From NCBI GenBank assembly GCA_013368315.1, contig JAACJM010000005.1, positions 558,001 to 622,000 on the forward strand: DNA of 64,000 nt, given 5' to 3'. The DNA is from Tetrapyrgos nigripes (Eukaryota; Basidiomycota; Agaricomycetes; Agaricales; Campanellaceae). This document shows, piece by piece, positions 45,325 through 56,776 of the stretch (within the stretch, counting starts at the first letter, position 1; every line of letters starts with the position of its first letter). The translations under genes and the position numbers were made by a program. The notes beneath the pieces are model-generated. The model made no database searches and was not told the DNA's origin. It worked only from the letters and a program-made list of their open reading frames with translations.

Positions 45325-46200
45325 TCAATCCTGAACATATAGCACTCCTATCATTATTTTTCTTCCATTATCTGCAGTTTTAAAGTAAGCATCATTGACA
45401 TTATTGATATCGCAATTCTCTGACTGGAAATTTCTTTGACAAGTAATACCATCGTGATAGTATATTGAGCCGTTTGGAGTTATAAAACGGCATGTAAAGT
45501 GATGACCACCCATATATGTAATTGCTCTAGGTGTAAATGTTATCAGTGCACCATTAGCATCTGGTATAGTTAATTTATGGCTGAGACTCATTTGCGTGTC
45601 AAAGATATTAAAGTATATAAGTGGAGATGCTTCTGTTATTACTGATTGAAGAGGTGGATTTCCTTCACAGCTACATGAAAGACCTTCATTGTGAAGGTTA
45701 CCACTCATGTAATCATGCACCCAGTCTTGAATACAATATGGGTGTTTGAATTTCGATATCCATGTTCTATCAGGATAGATGTCCATAACTGACTTCAGAA
45801 CAATCTGACCGAATGTCTCATTTACTGGTAAGAGTGATTGACATGTCAGACATAGTAACTCAGCTCTAGAATACAAGAGTGTACCAAACATGTGATGTGC
45901 AAGTACATCAATGTGACCTCCTCGTTGTCCATAAGGGAAGCTCTCTGAGTCTATGCTATTAAGCTGTTGTCGCACAATATTACGTCCATTTTCTAATGTC
46001 TGTACATTTTTCTCAGTTAAAACAAAGTTTGTGATTAATTCTTCTGAAAATCTATTTAGTTGAGTGAAGAATGGACTCCATTTTTCCTTGTCCTCTTGCC
46101 AAAGATTTAACAGTACAGTGAATATAGTATCATAAGGGCAGCTCCAATTTTGTGCATCCCAGATCATGCCTTGCAGAGCTATTGTAAATATTGGTTCCTG
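45325..46200 (-). CDS. Helitron C-terminal cysteine-peptidase-like domain
   Basis: The 280-aa frame opens MIWDAQNWSCPYDTIFTVLLNLW, in which NWSCPYD holds a candidate catalytic Cys, and later has YMGGHHFTCRFI (candidate His) and IYYHDGI (candidate Asp/His pair). Cys-box then His-box at about 220 residues is the layout of papain-fold deubiquitinase-like domains, and similar domains are found at the end of basidiomycete Helitron proteins as I recall. It is out of frame with the helicase (break near 46180-46200). The start shown is simply the first Met; the real frame begins upstream. Confidence 0.65.
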   Translation of the reverse strand, partial: QEPIFTIALQGMIWDAQNWSCPYDTIFTVLLNLWQEDKEKWSPFFTQLNRFSEELITNFVLTEKNVQTLENGRNIVRQQLNSIDSESFPYGQRGGHIDVLAHHMFGTLLYSRAELLCLTCQSLLPVNETFGQIVLKSVMDIYPDRTWISKFKHPYCIQDWVHDYMSGNLHNEGLSCSCEGNPPLQSVITEASPLIYFNIFDTQMSLSHKLTIPDANGALITFTPRAITYMGGHHFTCRFITPNGSIYYHDGITCQRNFQSENCDINNVNDAYFKTADNGRKIMIGVLYVQD

Positions 46201-49085
46201 TCTACTATCTGTGTTGTGCTTAAACTTTTTGTTTGAGACTGATTCTTATCATTTTTGCTTTTTCTTAATGTTTTAGTATTTGTTACCAATTGCCATGGCG
46301 TATTCTGAGCAAAGGAAGGTACTAGTTTATCACCTGGCTCTATTAAAGTTTCGGGCATATCAGTGGGAATATAGTCTTCTCCTTTGTGATCAAAATAACT
46401 TCTAATCAATTGGTTTCTTGTCCTTCCAGTTACTTTAGGATCAAGCTTTTGAGTGTATTGCATCTCAGTTATTTCATTCAGGAACAAAAGTTCTCTAAAT
46501 TCTTGCCTCAAATATCCTGATATTCCACTCTGAATTTTTTTTGGGTCAATTTGGTCTAGGAGCACTATTCCACCAGCATTGCTGCTTCGTGAGAATGCAG
46601 TGTAGTAAGCATGATGGTTCTTGAGATTTTTGCAATGTATAATATTGTGAATCCTTGTTTTACCCTGTGAAACATAATCAGTAATAGCAAAGTTAGGTAG
46701 AACCATCACTTGTTCTCTTTTGATTGTAAGACAAGTATCATTTGGAAGTGTACATTTCACAGTTTGGGATGATCTTGATAAGGGGACTACATTCTTTGGA
46801 AGATCTGGAAGAAAGATTTCTTGTGGAGGATCCTTCAACTTGACAAATAATGTATCCAACACTCTCTGCCCTTGAGGACCAATGTTTTCTTGCCAGCCAT
46901 ATACAGTTCCTTCTTGACCATTTGTGATACAAAATTCAGTTGCATAGTTTTGCTTGATGATTATAGGCAGACCTATACACAGGCTTAATTTTCCAGGAAT
47001 ATGATTATTCGTTGTAGAAGGTATAGCATTCCAAAGAAAACCTTGACGTGTTGAGTCAAATTTTCCATGCTTAATCACACCTTCTCTAGTTCGTTTCTGT
47101 CCTCTTTTTTGATCTCCAACTTGTGTAGAACTTGAGACAATAGAGTCAATTGAGAAGAAATCTACAAGCTCCTGATTTGTATCAGATGCATATCTTGTGG
47201 TTCCCTTTTGATTAATTGTATCTTTGTGTACATTCCATGCAGTTATAATAGATGTGTTCCTAAATTCCTCCTTTAGAAAGATTTCCCTCTTTTGTGGAGT
47301 AGCAGTAAGACTGTGGAAAAATTGGATATCAGCAGGTTTACATTTTCCATATCTCATATTCTCAAGTGCTTTTCGTAAAGCAGTATCTTGAGGTGATTCT
47401 TTTGTTTGACGCATATTTTCTTTCAGAATCACAGCTATTGTAACTTGTTGCCAAATGGATTTCCCCAGAGATTTTTCTTGTTCTTTGGGTTTCATTCTTG
47501 GATTAATTTCCATTTCAATTGGATGATATAAGTAAGGGCCTATCACTGGAGGTATTTGTGCAAAGTCACCAGCAAGTATGATATTTATTCCACCAAAAGG
47601 CTTTTCTGGTTGATTCTTAGCTGCAGCAAGTTTAGCACTAATTTGGTACATATCATGGCAGTTAATCATTGAAATTCCTCTCAATTTCTCCTGAACTTGC
47701 TTAATGGAGGCAGATTCATGTAAAAAACCAGTTTCTTTATTATTGTTATTTCTAATACTCAAAACAGAATGATAAGTAGCTCCGTTCAATAATGCAGCAG
47801 CAGTGCCTGTTGGCGCTAAACAGACAAATCTGTAGTGCTCATTTCTAGCTTCAAAAAGGCCTTTTAGTGCCTTAATTACTTGTGATTTGCCTGTACCACC
47901 CATTCCTCCTAGATACATCTTTAGCTGCTCTGTTTGAGGACTGCTGATATGATTAGCAATAATTCGGAATGCCCTTTGCTGATCATTGTTCAATGTAAAC
48001 TTTTTTACACATGATTCAATCTTTTCTTGAGAGTCTGCTAAAGCCGCAGTATAGTTTTTCATAAAGTAGGCAGCTGGAAGAATTGTTGTTGATACTTGTG
48101 ACTGTGGTGGTAGCAATGGCGGAATGTTTGGTGGTACTGTAGATTTTGAAGGAATTTGAGCAAGTCGTGTATCATTTATTTTTTGTTTTAGCTGTTTTAT
48201 AATTGAATCCCATTCTAAGCCATTTCGCTTTTCTGTTGGCTGAAACATTTTTGGTGGCAAGTCACAAGACGGTGTATTTGGTATTTTACCTAGCCATCCA
48301 ATCTGCTGAAGCCAATATTCCACATCTTTGCTCTGCTGACAATGTCTAAGATATTGAGGTCCTAGCATATCAACATCACCATAATCATCCATTGCTTCAT
48401 ACTCTCCATAGTGATCTGCCGAATCATGACTTGGATCATTTATTATACTATTTAATGATTTTGGAAATGAATCAAAGGAAAATCCGTTTTTTTTGAGTTG
48501 TAGATGAAAATCATCCCGCGCATCATAGCATTCATATTTTAAGTTAAAGTTATTCATTATTTCTTTTTGTCTTTGTGTGAAATCAAACTGCGCAAAGCTC
48601 TCTGACCAATTTTCATCTGGGAGTTTTAAATCATTTCCATGTCTCCACGGCTTAAATAAATATAGCATAGTCAAAAAACAAAAATCCTTATCTCCCTGAT
48701 TTTTCCGGGGCAAGGAGCCACCTTTGAAGTTAGGAACGATATTCTGCTGTCTGCTATGATCACAATACACTTCATGTGTTGAATATTGAGGATGTTCACT
48801 TTGAAATCTATGATATCCTTTAGATATAGCAGCTTCCATCTCCACATCATTTGTGGCATCATTAGAAACAAGAGTTTTTCTTTGTCTTGGACGTTTTTGG
48901 ACTTTAGCGGTTTGTATCCATTCATATAAACTCATGGATTCATATTCGCTAGGCCTGAACCTGTAGTTATCGACTTGCGATGTTCCATAGATCTTTCTTT
49001 GGTTTGTTTTCAACACTACTTTCTCAGCATTTTGTGTGTATACTGAGATGGAGCTGTATTGTTTGACATACCTTGTAAAGTGCAA
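46179..49085 (-). pseudogene. Helitron Pif1-like helicase, Walker B region deleted
   Basis: NNDQQRAFRIIANH, then GGMGGTGKSQVIKAL (Walker A, about residue 390), VCLAPTGTAAALLNG, FGGINIILAGDFAQIPPV (motif III), KENMRQT and a C-terminal SF1 part (VSQGKTRIHNIIHCKNL, YYTAFSRSSNAGG) make a Pif1 family SF1B helicase. Between EKLRGISMI and NCHDMYQIS the acidic DEVSM (Walker B) segment of about 8 residues expected here is missing (near 47680), so ATP hydrolysis should be lost. The first 100 residues overlap the preceding frame. Confidence 0.88.
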
Positions 49086-51396
49086 CTCCTTACTGAGCTT
49101 GTTTCAAGATCTAGTTGGATAGCTGCAACATATGTTTGCCACCAAAAGTCAATAAATGAATGACTGACATAGTGGTCTGGTAAGCCTAACAAATATAGTG
49201 AAGCAAGGGGACTTCCTATTTCAAGTTTTATTTGTAAGCTATTGACCAACTGCATTAGAAGTGTTCGCGTAGTATATTCAGGATCTTCGGTAGTGTTAAG
49301 AATCTCTGCATTCTTTTCCAGAATATCAGATAGTAAAGAAAAGATCTGGTGAGTTTTTAAGGACTGCTTTGTGATGTAATCCGAAACATATGCCACAATT
49401 GCCTTGATTGAAGTGCCTGACATCAAGCTAGTGACATCAGTGTTCGCCCTGATAGCGTAAGTCAGTTCAGCAGTAACTGTATTCATCATAGGTTCCAGCT
49501 TTTTAAGATTAAGATGACCATCTTTAATGTCAAAGTGACTTTCTGAGAAAGTGTCCCGCAGAAAGCGTTTTACACATTCACCTTGCTTGTTTTGATAACC
49601 CCTATAAGCACTCCTTTTTATAGCCATAGTACTAGCATTATCACCTGGCTTTATGGTATTCTCGTCATTATACATTGATTTACATGTATGTATATTAGAG
49701 CGAAGTAAGATATCATCGACTGTTTCCTCATATTTAGACCACCAAGATTTTAATTCAAGGCACTTTTCACAGGGCTGACTAATATTTTGTTTGCTGTTTG
49801 TATTACAGTCACAAAACACTGGTGGCATTTCTGGTAATGTTTGTGTAGGATCCTGATAATTCATTGATGGAATCCTCAGTAACTATATCATGGATACCCG
49901 TTCTTGCTGTCTGCACCTGTGGAATCTTAGCCTTGACTTCAGCATGACTACCCGTTAGAAACTCTCCTCTGTGTACACTTTCCAGATAATCAATTAATGC
50001 TTGGTGAAACTCAGAATCATTATTCATAATTCTGTCACGCATTTGCTGAGGAGACAGTGCTGCACGGATCCATAATAATAGATGTAAATGAAGTGTGAGC
50101 CTTCCTTGTTGCTCAACTGTTCCATAATATGCGGCCGTATCTCCAAATATACCAGTATGTTCAGCTTTTACACCTAAAATGTGAAGTAGAAACATTTCAA
50201 CCATGAAGTTAAAGAATTTTGCAGCTGCCACAGGATTTTCAGCAATCAGTTTATAACGCTCATTATAGGATCTTATTTCAGGATTAAATGTTGTTTTGGT
50301 ATCAGCAAAATATAAAGAGATAGGATGAAGATGATCAGCAGGAGATAGTGTAATAAACCAAACTGGAGCGCCCAGAAAAGAAATCAAGGACCAGATTTCA
50401 TTTCGCATATTTTTTTTGCTAGTCAAGGATCCCTGAACTTGACAGCTGACATGTTCAATGTCATTTAATATACTGAAACATTTAGTCTCTTCAGGATTAG
50501 CAGGTATAACTTTTTCACCATCAATCATTCTTTGAGTTATAGTTTTGACAACTGAAGAATCTAAAGTCATGAGTCTTTCAACAACAGACTTAAAGTTTTT
50601 TCGTTTGGTAAGAATAAAGCTGCCGGTGGATGCATTTTTGATCTGATGTATATTAAAGGCTATCATTGGAAAATAGAGATCCTTTTGAAATCTTTTATCA
50701 TAATATTGTAGCTTGCTCTGAATTTGTGATTCTTCACTAAGCCTACCTTCAATATATTCATTCCCAAATCCACCATAGCCATATGGGAACAGCCATGGAA
50801 ACATGCTGGGGAATAATGAAGGATTATTATAAATGCTTTGTGGTGTAGGATCAGATCCAATTCCTAAAGTCTTTCCACTAGTATGTAAATGATAGAGTGC
50901 AAATGCCTTCAGCTTATTTACATTAGCATCTGTATACTCTTTACCACTAAGACCATGAACAACAAATGGGCAAGGACCTGAATCTGTGCCTTCAGTCTCA
51001 TCTGTGTCATGAACACTCATTGTTAAAGGATCTTTCACAACTTCCTCAGTTTCCGATTTCATATACTGAATTTCAATGGGAATTCCATGCTCAGGGTAGG
51101 TTGACAAATTTTCTTTTGAAATGTTTAAGTCCTGATAGTCCTTATGATTCAATTTCAGCCATGTCAATGCATCTGCAACCTTATTTCTTCTAACTAATAA
51201 AGGAATTCTTTGTAATTCAGTTTTCGTAGGCTTTGCTGGACCCATAAAAACAAAAGCAAGAACTTCACTCAGCTCCTTTCTTGATGGTGGTAACACCTGA
51301 TGAATGGTTGCAGTGGGATTTGCAAACATAACTGCATTTGCTATAAGTTTTCCTCTTCCAGATTTGACTCTAACTACACATCGATTGTGTCTAATT
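49016..51396 (-). pseudogene. Helitron Rep (HUH nickase) domain
   Basis: ARNGTVEQQG-like sequence precedes LHLHLLLW (about residue 414 of the 51329-49809 frame), the HUH metal-binding motif, in YYGTVEQQGRLTLHLHLLLW. The two catalytic tyrosines are in VAYVSDYITKQSL (about 49390) in the next frame; a frameshift near 49862 separates the two. The C-terminal end meets the helicase near 49080 through another frame change. The upstream boundary is the in-frame TGA at 51396-51398. The protein would nick and rejoin the element ends during rolling-circle transposition; now inactive unless read through. Confidence 0.88.
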
Positions 51397-52677
51397 CACG
51401 CAATAAGAAGTGACTCTGCATAAGTCAAATTCTGGAGCTCTTGAGGAATTTCTCCAATCCACTGACTATTTGCTAGGGCTTTCATGGGAACACGGTTATT
51501 CTTCAGAGCTGATTCACAATCCTTACAGACAGATTCACACCCTGATGCTAAAATTGGTCCAGTCAAACTCTCTACACTATTGTTACAATTGTTTCTTTCC
51601 TTTCTTGTCACATAAGGTCGAACTAGTAAGTCCCTATCAAATGCTGATTCTTTACGCATCTTAGTGTCAGAGTGCAAGACTAATTGGCCACAGACAGCGC
51701 ATCCAACTTCTTCAAAATTTTCTGGTAAACAAGACTTAGCAATACCTTCAAGTATTTCATGCCGTAATCTGACTGTTGGTGGCTTTGGAGGAAAAACTGT
51801 GTTCTCTTGGTCATCAGGAACATTGTCTATAGTATTATTCAGGTGGGCTTTTTGAGCTTTCCTGTTTTCTTGCTTATGAAAAGTATCAGCATTGCCTAGG
51901 TGGTGTCTGTCATATATTTTTTTCGCAGAAGTTTTCTGAGTTTTTCTCTCTATTTTTGGTTTAGGTACAAAGATGTAATTGTAGTCTTTACATGAAGGTC
52001 CGCATGTGTGAGTGGAGAGCATCTGACGGATAGTCTCAATCACAGATTTCTTTGGTAAAATAATATGATGCTTTTCAACAAGCATACGTAGCTTGTTTTT
52101 TTGGCAGTTGGGTAATCACTAGAGGAAGTGGAATATAGTTACACAAAATATAGCTTGCATACTGTGGTGCTCGGATTGACTGTGGGACTACATCAACTAG
52201 TTCAAATTCAGACTGGTTTGATAAGCTAAAATTCTGCTCTAGCTGCATAAAAGTGGTGTGAGGCTGTAGCAGTTCATAGGTTATTGGCTTGAATTTGCCT
52301 CCACCTATTAGATGTGCTTTCTTACGTAGTAAGGGAAGATTTTGATTATTAAGCTGCTGGGATAAATTGCGATAATCATGTCTACGCAAATAAAACTGGA
52401 TAATTGACAGGAATAGTAAAGTGATTTCTAGCTTTACGCTCTGAATACACCGCAGAAGATCATGTTTAATTGTAAATATCTGAAAGAATTTGTCTCGGAC
52501 ATGAGAATACCGCCGGGTCTCATTTGTTTTGTGCTCTAGGGAAGCAATCTTTCTAATCTCATTTCTAACATTTCCCAGCAAATAAAGCTCTAATGGACTC
52601 AGAGTGCCCATACGTAACGTTAATTCAGTATATTTACGTTGATAAAAAATAATTTCCTGGGTAAGATCAATTTCCAT
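51396..52677 (-). pseudogene. Helitron N-terminal region
   Basis: Two frames, 52677-52075 (start MEIDLTQEIIFY) and 52085-51396, overlap by 11 bp at a run of A residues, suggesting a frameshift. The second has Cys pairs (HTCGPSCKDY, GCAVCGQLV, ESVCKDCESALKNNRVP), a zinc-binding region like the N-terminus of basidiomycete Helitron proteins. It ends at TGA (51396-51398), but the frame goes on as IRHNRCVVRVKSGRGK into the Rep part, so the stop looks like a CGA-to-TGA change. Confidence 0.75.
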
Positions 52678-52963
52678 TAGATGGGTGGTTGAAGAGAGAT
52701 TGAAGACCTGGTAATGCCATTAGTATAAGAGACTAATGTAAGAATGAAAGACCAGACTCTGAAACAAACCTCTGGTTTCACTACGCCTATATTGAGTGGG
52801 AGTGGTTCTATGGGAATACACCGGAGTGATGTGACATCTTGTTGAGGACTTGTGCTCTGAAATACATGTAAAAAAGTGACGAGAGCTGAGCATAGGAGGT
52901 AGAAGGAAGTAGAGACGAGCATGGTTGTGTACGACGCAGGCTGGGCACGATGTGGTTTGAGTG

Positions 52964-53074
52964 AAAGAGACGTGGCAATTGATTCGATGACTAAATGCAC
53001 GGAGAACGGTCCCGATGCAGAAAGAGACGTGGCAATTGATTTGATGACTAAATGCACGGGGGACCCCGCTGCGG
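52964..53074. repeat. 57-bp tandem duplication
   Basis: AAAGAGACGTGGCAATTGAT at 52964 recurs at 53021, with the following 37 bp nearly the same. It lies just outside the Helitron coding region. ORFs at 53201-53717 (minus) show no known motif. Confidence 0.85.
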
Positions 53075-53701
53075 AATAACTCGCTCCGAAAGACACTTAG
53101 GATACTACGTGGTTTGGGGCAATAGCGTACATAAACTAACGGAGTTCTTATTATTGGACTACCAAAGAGAAAAAGCTATACAATAAGATCTATGTAAGTA
53201 CTACCAAAATGTCCGAGACTTGCAAGCGAAGACAACAGGAACCTCATTGCGAGAGGGAGGGGGTGGCATAGTGATGAGCTTGTGTGGGAGTGCTGAGAGG
53301 AACAAGGCTGGCGGACCAGGAGCTTCACCGGCTAGCTCGTCCTCCTCGTCACAGAATGGCTGATGCTTGCGAACGAAGACGGTAGGTATCCCCTTGCGAG
53401 AAGTTGCATCGGGGTAGTGTAGTGACGAGAGATCGGTGACAATGGCAGTATCCATGTATGCTGGTAGAGCAGTGCTCAATAGTGCTGGGAGTAGTTGCGC
53501 GAAAGTTCTAAGAAGGTGGGAATGGGGTCCATGGGTTCATCGACTGAAGATCTCGGTGTTGTGCGAAGTGGTTTGGGCAGAGACTGGGGAATGCCATGAT
53601 GGGCGGTGAGTTGCGATTGGATAATGAACAGCCCTGGCACAAGTGCTCGCGGGCAGGATAACAGCGGTGGGAAAGGTGACAGTGGTAAGAAAGAAAGCAG
53701 T

Positions 53702-54500
53702 CACTGGAGGCTGCCATACAGAGGTATTACAGTGACCTTACAACAAATCATTCAATAAGTAATCCACCTTGTATTACAGAGGTATTACAATGAGAAGAAT
53801 TTTCCAGAGCAATGCTGTAAGACTGCTGTAAGACAAGTTGTATTACAGGGACATTTCAGAGGCCAAATCCCTGTAGATCCGGTGCCCTACATAGGGATTA
53901 CAGCAAACTTACACCAAGCCATTCAACAAGTATTCTGCCTTGGATTACAGAAGTATTACAGAGAGAAGAAATTTTGGGAGCAATGCTGTAAGACTGCTGT
54001 AAGACAAGTTGGATTACAGGAACATTTCAGAGTGAGATGGTGTCACAGTAATACATTAGGTAATACAGCGAAGAAATACAGAAGTATTTCAGTGTGACAA
54101 AAAGTCACAGTATATCTTCCAGTAATTCAAGTCTGTATTACAAAGGATTTACATCATTCAAGTATACAGTAAATCTACAGTGATGGCAAATGTTTTACAG
54201 GAGACTTACTGTGACATTTCAGTCACAGTAATATTGGGGTAAGTCAGCCAGGATTACTGAAACATTACAACAAAAAGGAAAGAATATATTTGAAAAATTA
54301 AATGTATTGATGGAAAATATATATGACACATTTAGGTGACAGTAAGAGGACTGGATGCTGGGAGACACTCTGCATGCACCCCCCCAGACATAACTTGCAC
54401 ACACCACGGTGGATGCAACCTGCATGCACCATGGACGCAACTTGCATGCACTCTGGACACAACTTGTGTACACTCCAGACGCAACCTGCATGCACGCTGG
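53702..54500 (+). repeat. Left inverted arm with TTACAG words
   Basis: Contains a ~173-bp internal direct duplication: 53714-53880 and 53887-54045 share ATTACAGAG.TATTACA, AGCAATGCTGTAAGACTGC and GTAAGACAAGTTG. The inner end passes into the minisatellite through CACTCTGCATGCACCCCCCC. A 216-bp stretch (53882-54097) is exact in the other arm (56363-56578). Confidence 0.9.
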
Positions 54501-55980
54501 ACGCACTCTGGACGCACTCTGGGTGCACTCTGGAAGCACTCTGGATGCAACTTGCACGCACTCTGGACGCAACTTGCGCGCACTCTGGACGCAACCTGCG
54601 TGCACTCTGGACACAACCTGCGCGCACTCTGGATTAGGTGACAGTAAGAGGACTGGATGCTGGGAGACACTCTGCATGCACCCCCCCAGACACAACTTGG
54701 GCACACCACGGTGGATGCAACCTGCACGTACCATGGACGCAACTTGCATGCACTCTGGACACAACTTGCGTGCACTCCAGACACAACTTGTGTACACTCC
54801 AGACGCTGGGCGCACTCTGGAAGCACTCTGGATGCAACTTGCACGCACTCTGGACGCAACCTGCACGCACCCTGGACGCAACCTGTGCGCACCCTGGATG
54901 CAACCTGCGCGCACTCTGGACGCAACCTGCGCGCACCCTGGACGCAACCTGGGTGCACTCTGGACGCAATCTGCGCGCACTCTGGACGCAACCTGCACAC
55001 ACTCTGGACACAACATGCGCGCACTCTGGACACAACCTGCGCGCACTCTGGATGCAACCTGCGCGCACTCTGGATGCAACCACACAACCTGCATGCATCG
55101 TGGACCCTGGATGCAACCTGTGCGCACCCTGGACGCAACCTGCGCGCACTCTGGACCCTGGACGCAATCTGCGCTCACTCTGGATGCAACCTGCGCGCAC
55201 TCTGGACGCACTCTGGACGCAACCTGCGCACAGCCTGGACGCACTCTGGATGCAACCTGTGCGCACCCTGGACACACTCTGGATGCAACTTGCGCGCACT
55301 CTGGACGCAACTTGCGTGCAATCTGGACGCAACTTGTGCGCACTCTGGATGCAACTTGGACGCAATCTGCGCGCACTCTGGACGCAACCTGCGTGCACTC
55401 TGGATGCAACCTGCGCGCACTCTGGACACAACCTGTGCGCACTCTGGACGCAACCTGCGCGCACCCTGGACGTAACCTGTGCACACCCTGGATGCAACCT
55501 GCGTGCACTCTGGACGCAACCACACAACCTGCATGCATCGTGGACTCTGGATGCAACCTGCATGCATTGTGGACTCTGGATGCAACCTGCGCGCACCCTG
55601 GACGCAACCTGCACGCACTCTGGACGCAACCTGCAGGCACCCTGGATGTAACCTGCGGGCACCCTGGACGCAACTGGCGCGCACTCTGGACGCAACCTGC
55701 GCGCACTCTGGACGCAACTTGCGTGCAATCTGGACGCAACCTGCGCGCACTCTGGACGCAACCTGCGCGCACTCTGGACGCAACCTGCACGCACTCTGGA
55801 CGCAACCTGCATGCACTCTGGACACAACCTGTGCGCACTCTGGAGGCAATCTGCGCGCACTCTGGACGCAACCTGCGCGCACCCTGGAGGCAACCTGTGC
55901 ACACTCTGGACGCAACCTGCGCGCACTCTGGACGCACTCTGGACGCAACTTGCGCGCACTCTGGACGCAACCTGCGCCGT
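54501..55980. repeat. 22-bp GC-rich minisatellite core
   Basis: Units begin CTGGACGCAACCTGCG and measure 22 bp; 11-bp half-units (CTGGACGCACT) are mixed in, about 65 units in all. The arm tip (TTAGGTGACAGTAAGAGG..) is duplicated inside at 54634-54815. Because 22 is not a multiple of 3 and the unit lacks stops, long ORFs open in several frames on both strands with a 22-residue period; none is a real gene. Confidence 0.95.
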
Positions 55981-56776
55981 CCAGCGTGCATGCAGGTTGC
56001 GTCTCGAGTGTACACAAGTTGTGTCCAGAGTGCATGCAGGTTGCATCCACCATGGTGTGCACAAGTTGTATCTGGGGGGGTGCATGCAGAGTGTCTCCCA
56101 GCATCCAGTGCTCTTACTGTCACCTAAATGTCACATTATATATTTTCCATCAATACATTTGATTTTTCAAATATATTCTTTCCTTTTTGTTGTAATGTTT
56201 CAGTAATCCTGGCTGACTTACCCCAATATTACTGTGACTGAAATGTCACAGTAAGTCTCCTGTAAAACATTTGCCATCACTGTAGATTTACTGTATACTT
56301 GAATGATGTAAATCCTTTGTAATACAGACTTGAATTACTGGAAGATATACTGTGACTTTTTGTCACACTGAAATACTTCTGTATTTCTTCGCTGTATTAC
56401 CTAATGTATTACTGTGACACCATCTCACTCTGAAATGTTCCTGTAATCCAACTTGTCTTACAGCAGTCTTACAGCATTGCTCCCAAAATTTCTTCTCTCT
56501 GTAATACTTCTGTAATCCAAGGCAGAATACTTGTTGAATGGCTTGGTGTAAGTTTGCTGTAATCCCTATGTAGGGCACCGGATCTACAGGGATTTGGCCT
56601 CTGAAATGTCCCTGTAATACAACTTGTCTTACAGCAGTCTTACAGCATTGCTCTGGAAAATTCTTCTCTCCGTAATACCTCTGTAATACAAGGTGGATTA
56701 CTTATTGAATGACTTGTTGTAAGGTCACTGTAATACCTCTGTATGGCAGATGATTTACAGGGATTTGCCTCCAGTG
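55981..56776 (-). repeat. Right inverted arm
   Basis: Complement of the left arm with few differences, including an 18-bp stretch (AAATCCCTGTAAATCATC, complemented) that the left arm lacks beside the terminus. The near identity points to recent amplification or gene conversion between arms. Confidence 0.9.

Larger units (their letters stand above)
45325..52677 (-). mobile_element. Autonomous-type Helitron, now degenerate
   Basis: A rolling-circle transposon coding block on the minus strand: N-terminal region, HUH Rep, Pif1-like helicase and a C-terminal peptidase-like domain, in the order of basidiomycete Helitrons. It was probably one ORF of about 2,400 codons; at least four frame breaks and one in-frame stop now split it. 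Terminal TC and hairpin-CTRR ends could not be fixed; a GGCAG..CTGCC hairpin with CTAA after it at 45160-45190 (minus strand) is a weak 3' candidate. Confidence 0.9.
53702..56776. mobile_element. CACTA-like foldback element, 3,075 bp, TSD AGT
   Basis: Termini are CACTGGAGGC and, on the right, GCCTCCAGTG, with AGT outside both (53699-53701, 56777-56779). Arms 53702-54500 and 55981-56776 are nearly identical inverted copies; the right one is 18 bp longer near its end. Arms are AT-rich and dotted with TTACAG/CTGTAA words; the core is a GC-rich minisatellite. CACT-termini, a 3-bp duplication and repeated subterminal words are CACTA (EnSpm/Plavaka) traits. No transposase is encoded; a Plavaka-type enzyme like that at 35-38 kb is the natural candidate to move it. 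Confidence 0.85.

Noticed and set aside
54219..56162. Very long ORFs (up to 634 codons) on both strands, rich in Cys, Arg, Gln or in His, Thr, Trp
   Set aside because: They follow the 22-bp minisatellite, which lacks stop codons in several frames. The translated period is 22 residues in each frame and no domain is present.
53882..56578. Identical 71-codon ORF in both arms of the foldback element
   Set aside because: Identity reflects the inverted arms; no protein motif, and the arms are built of TTACAG words.
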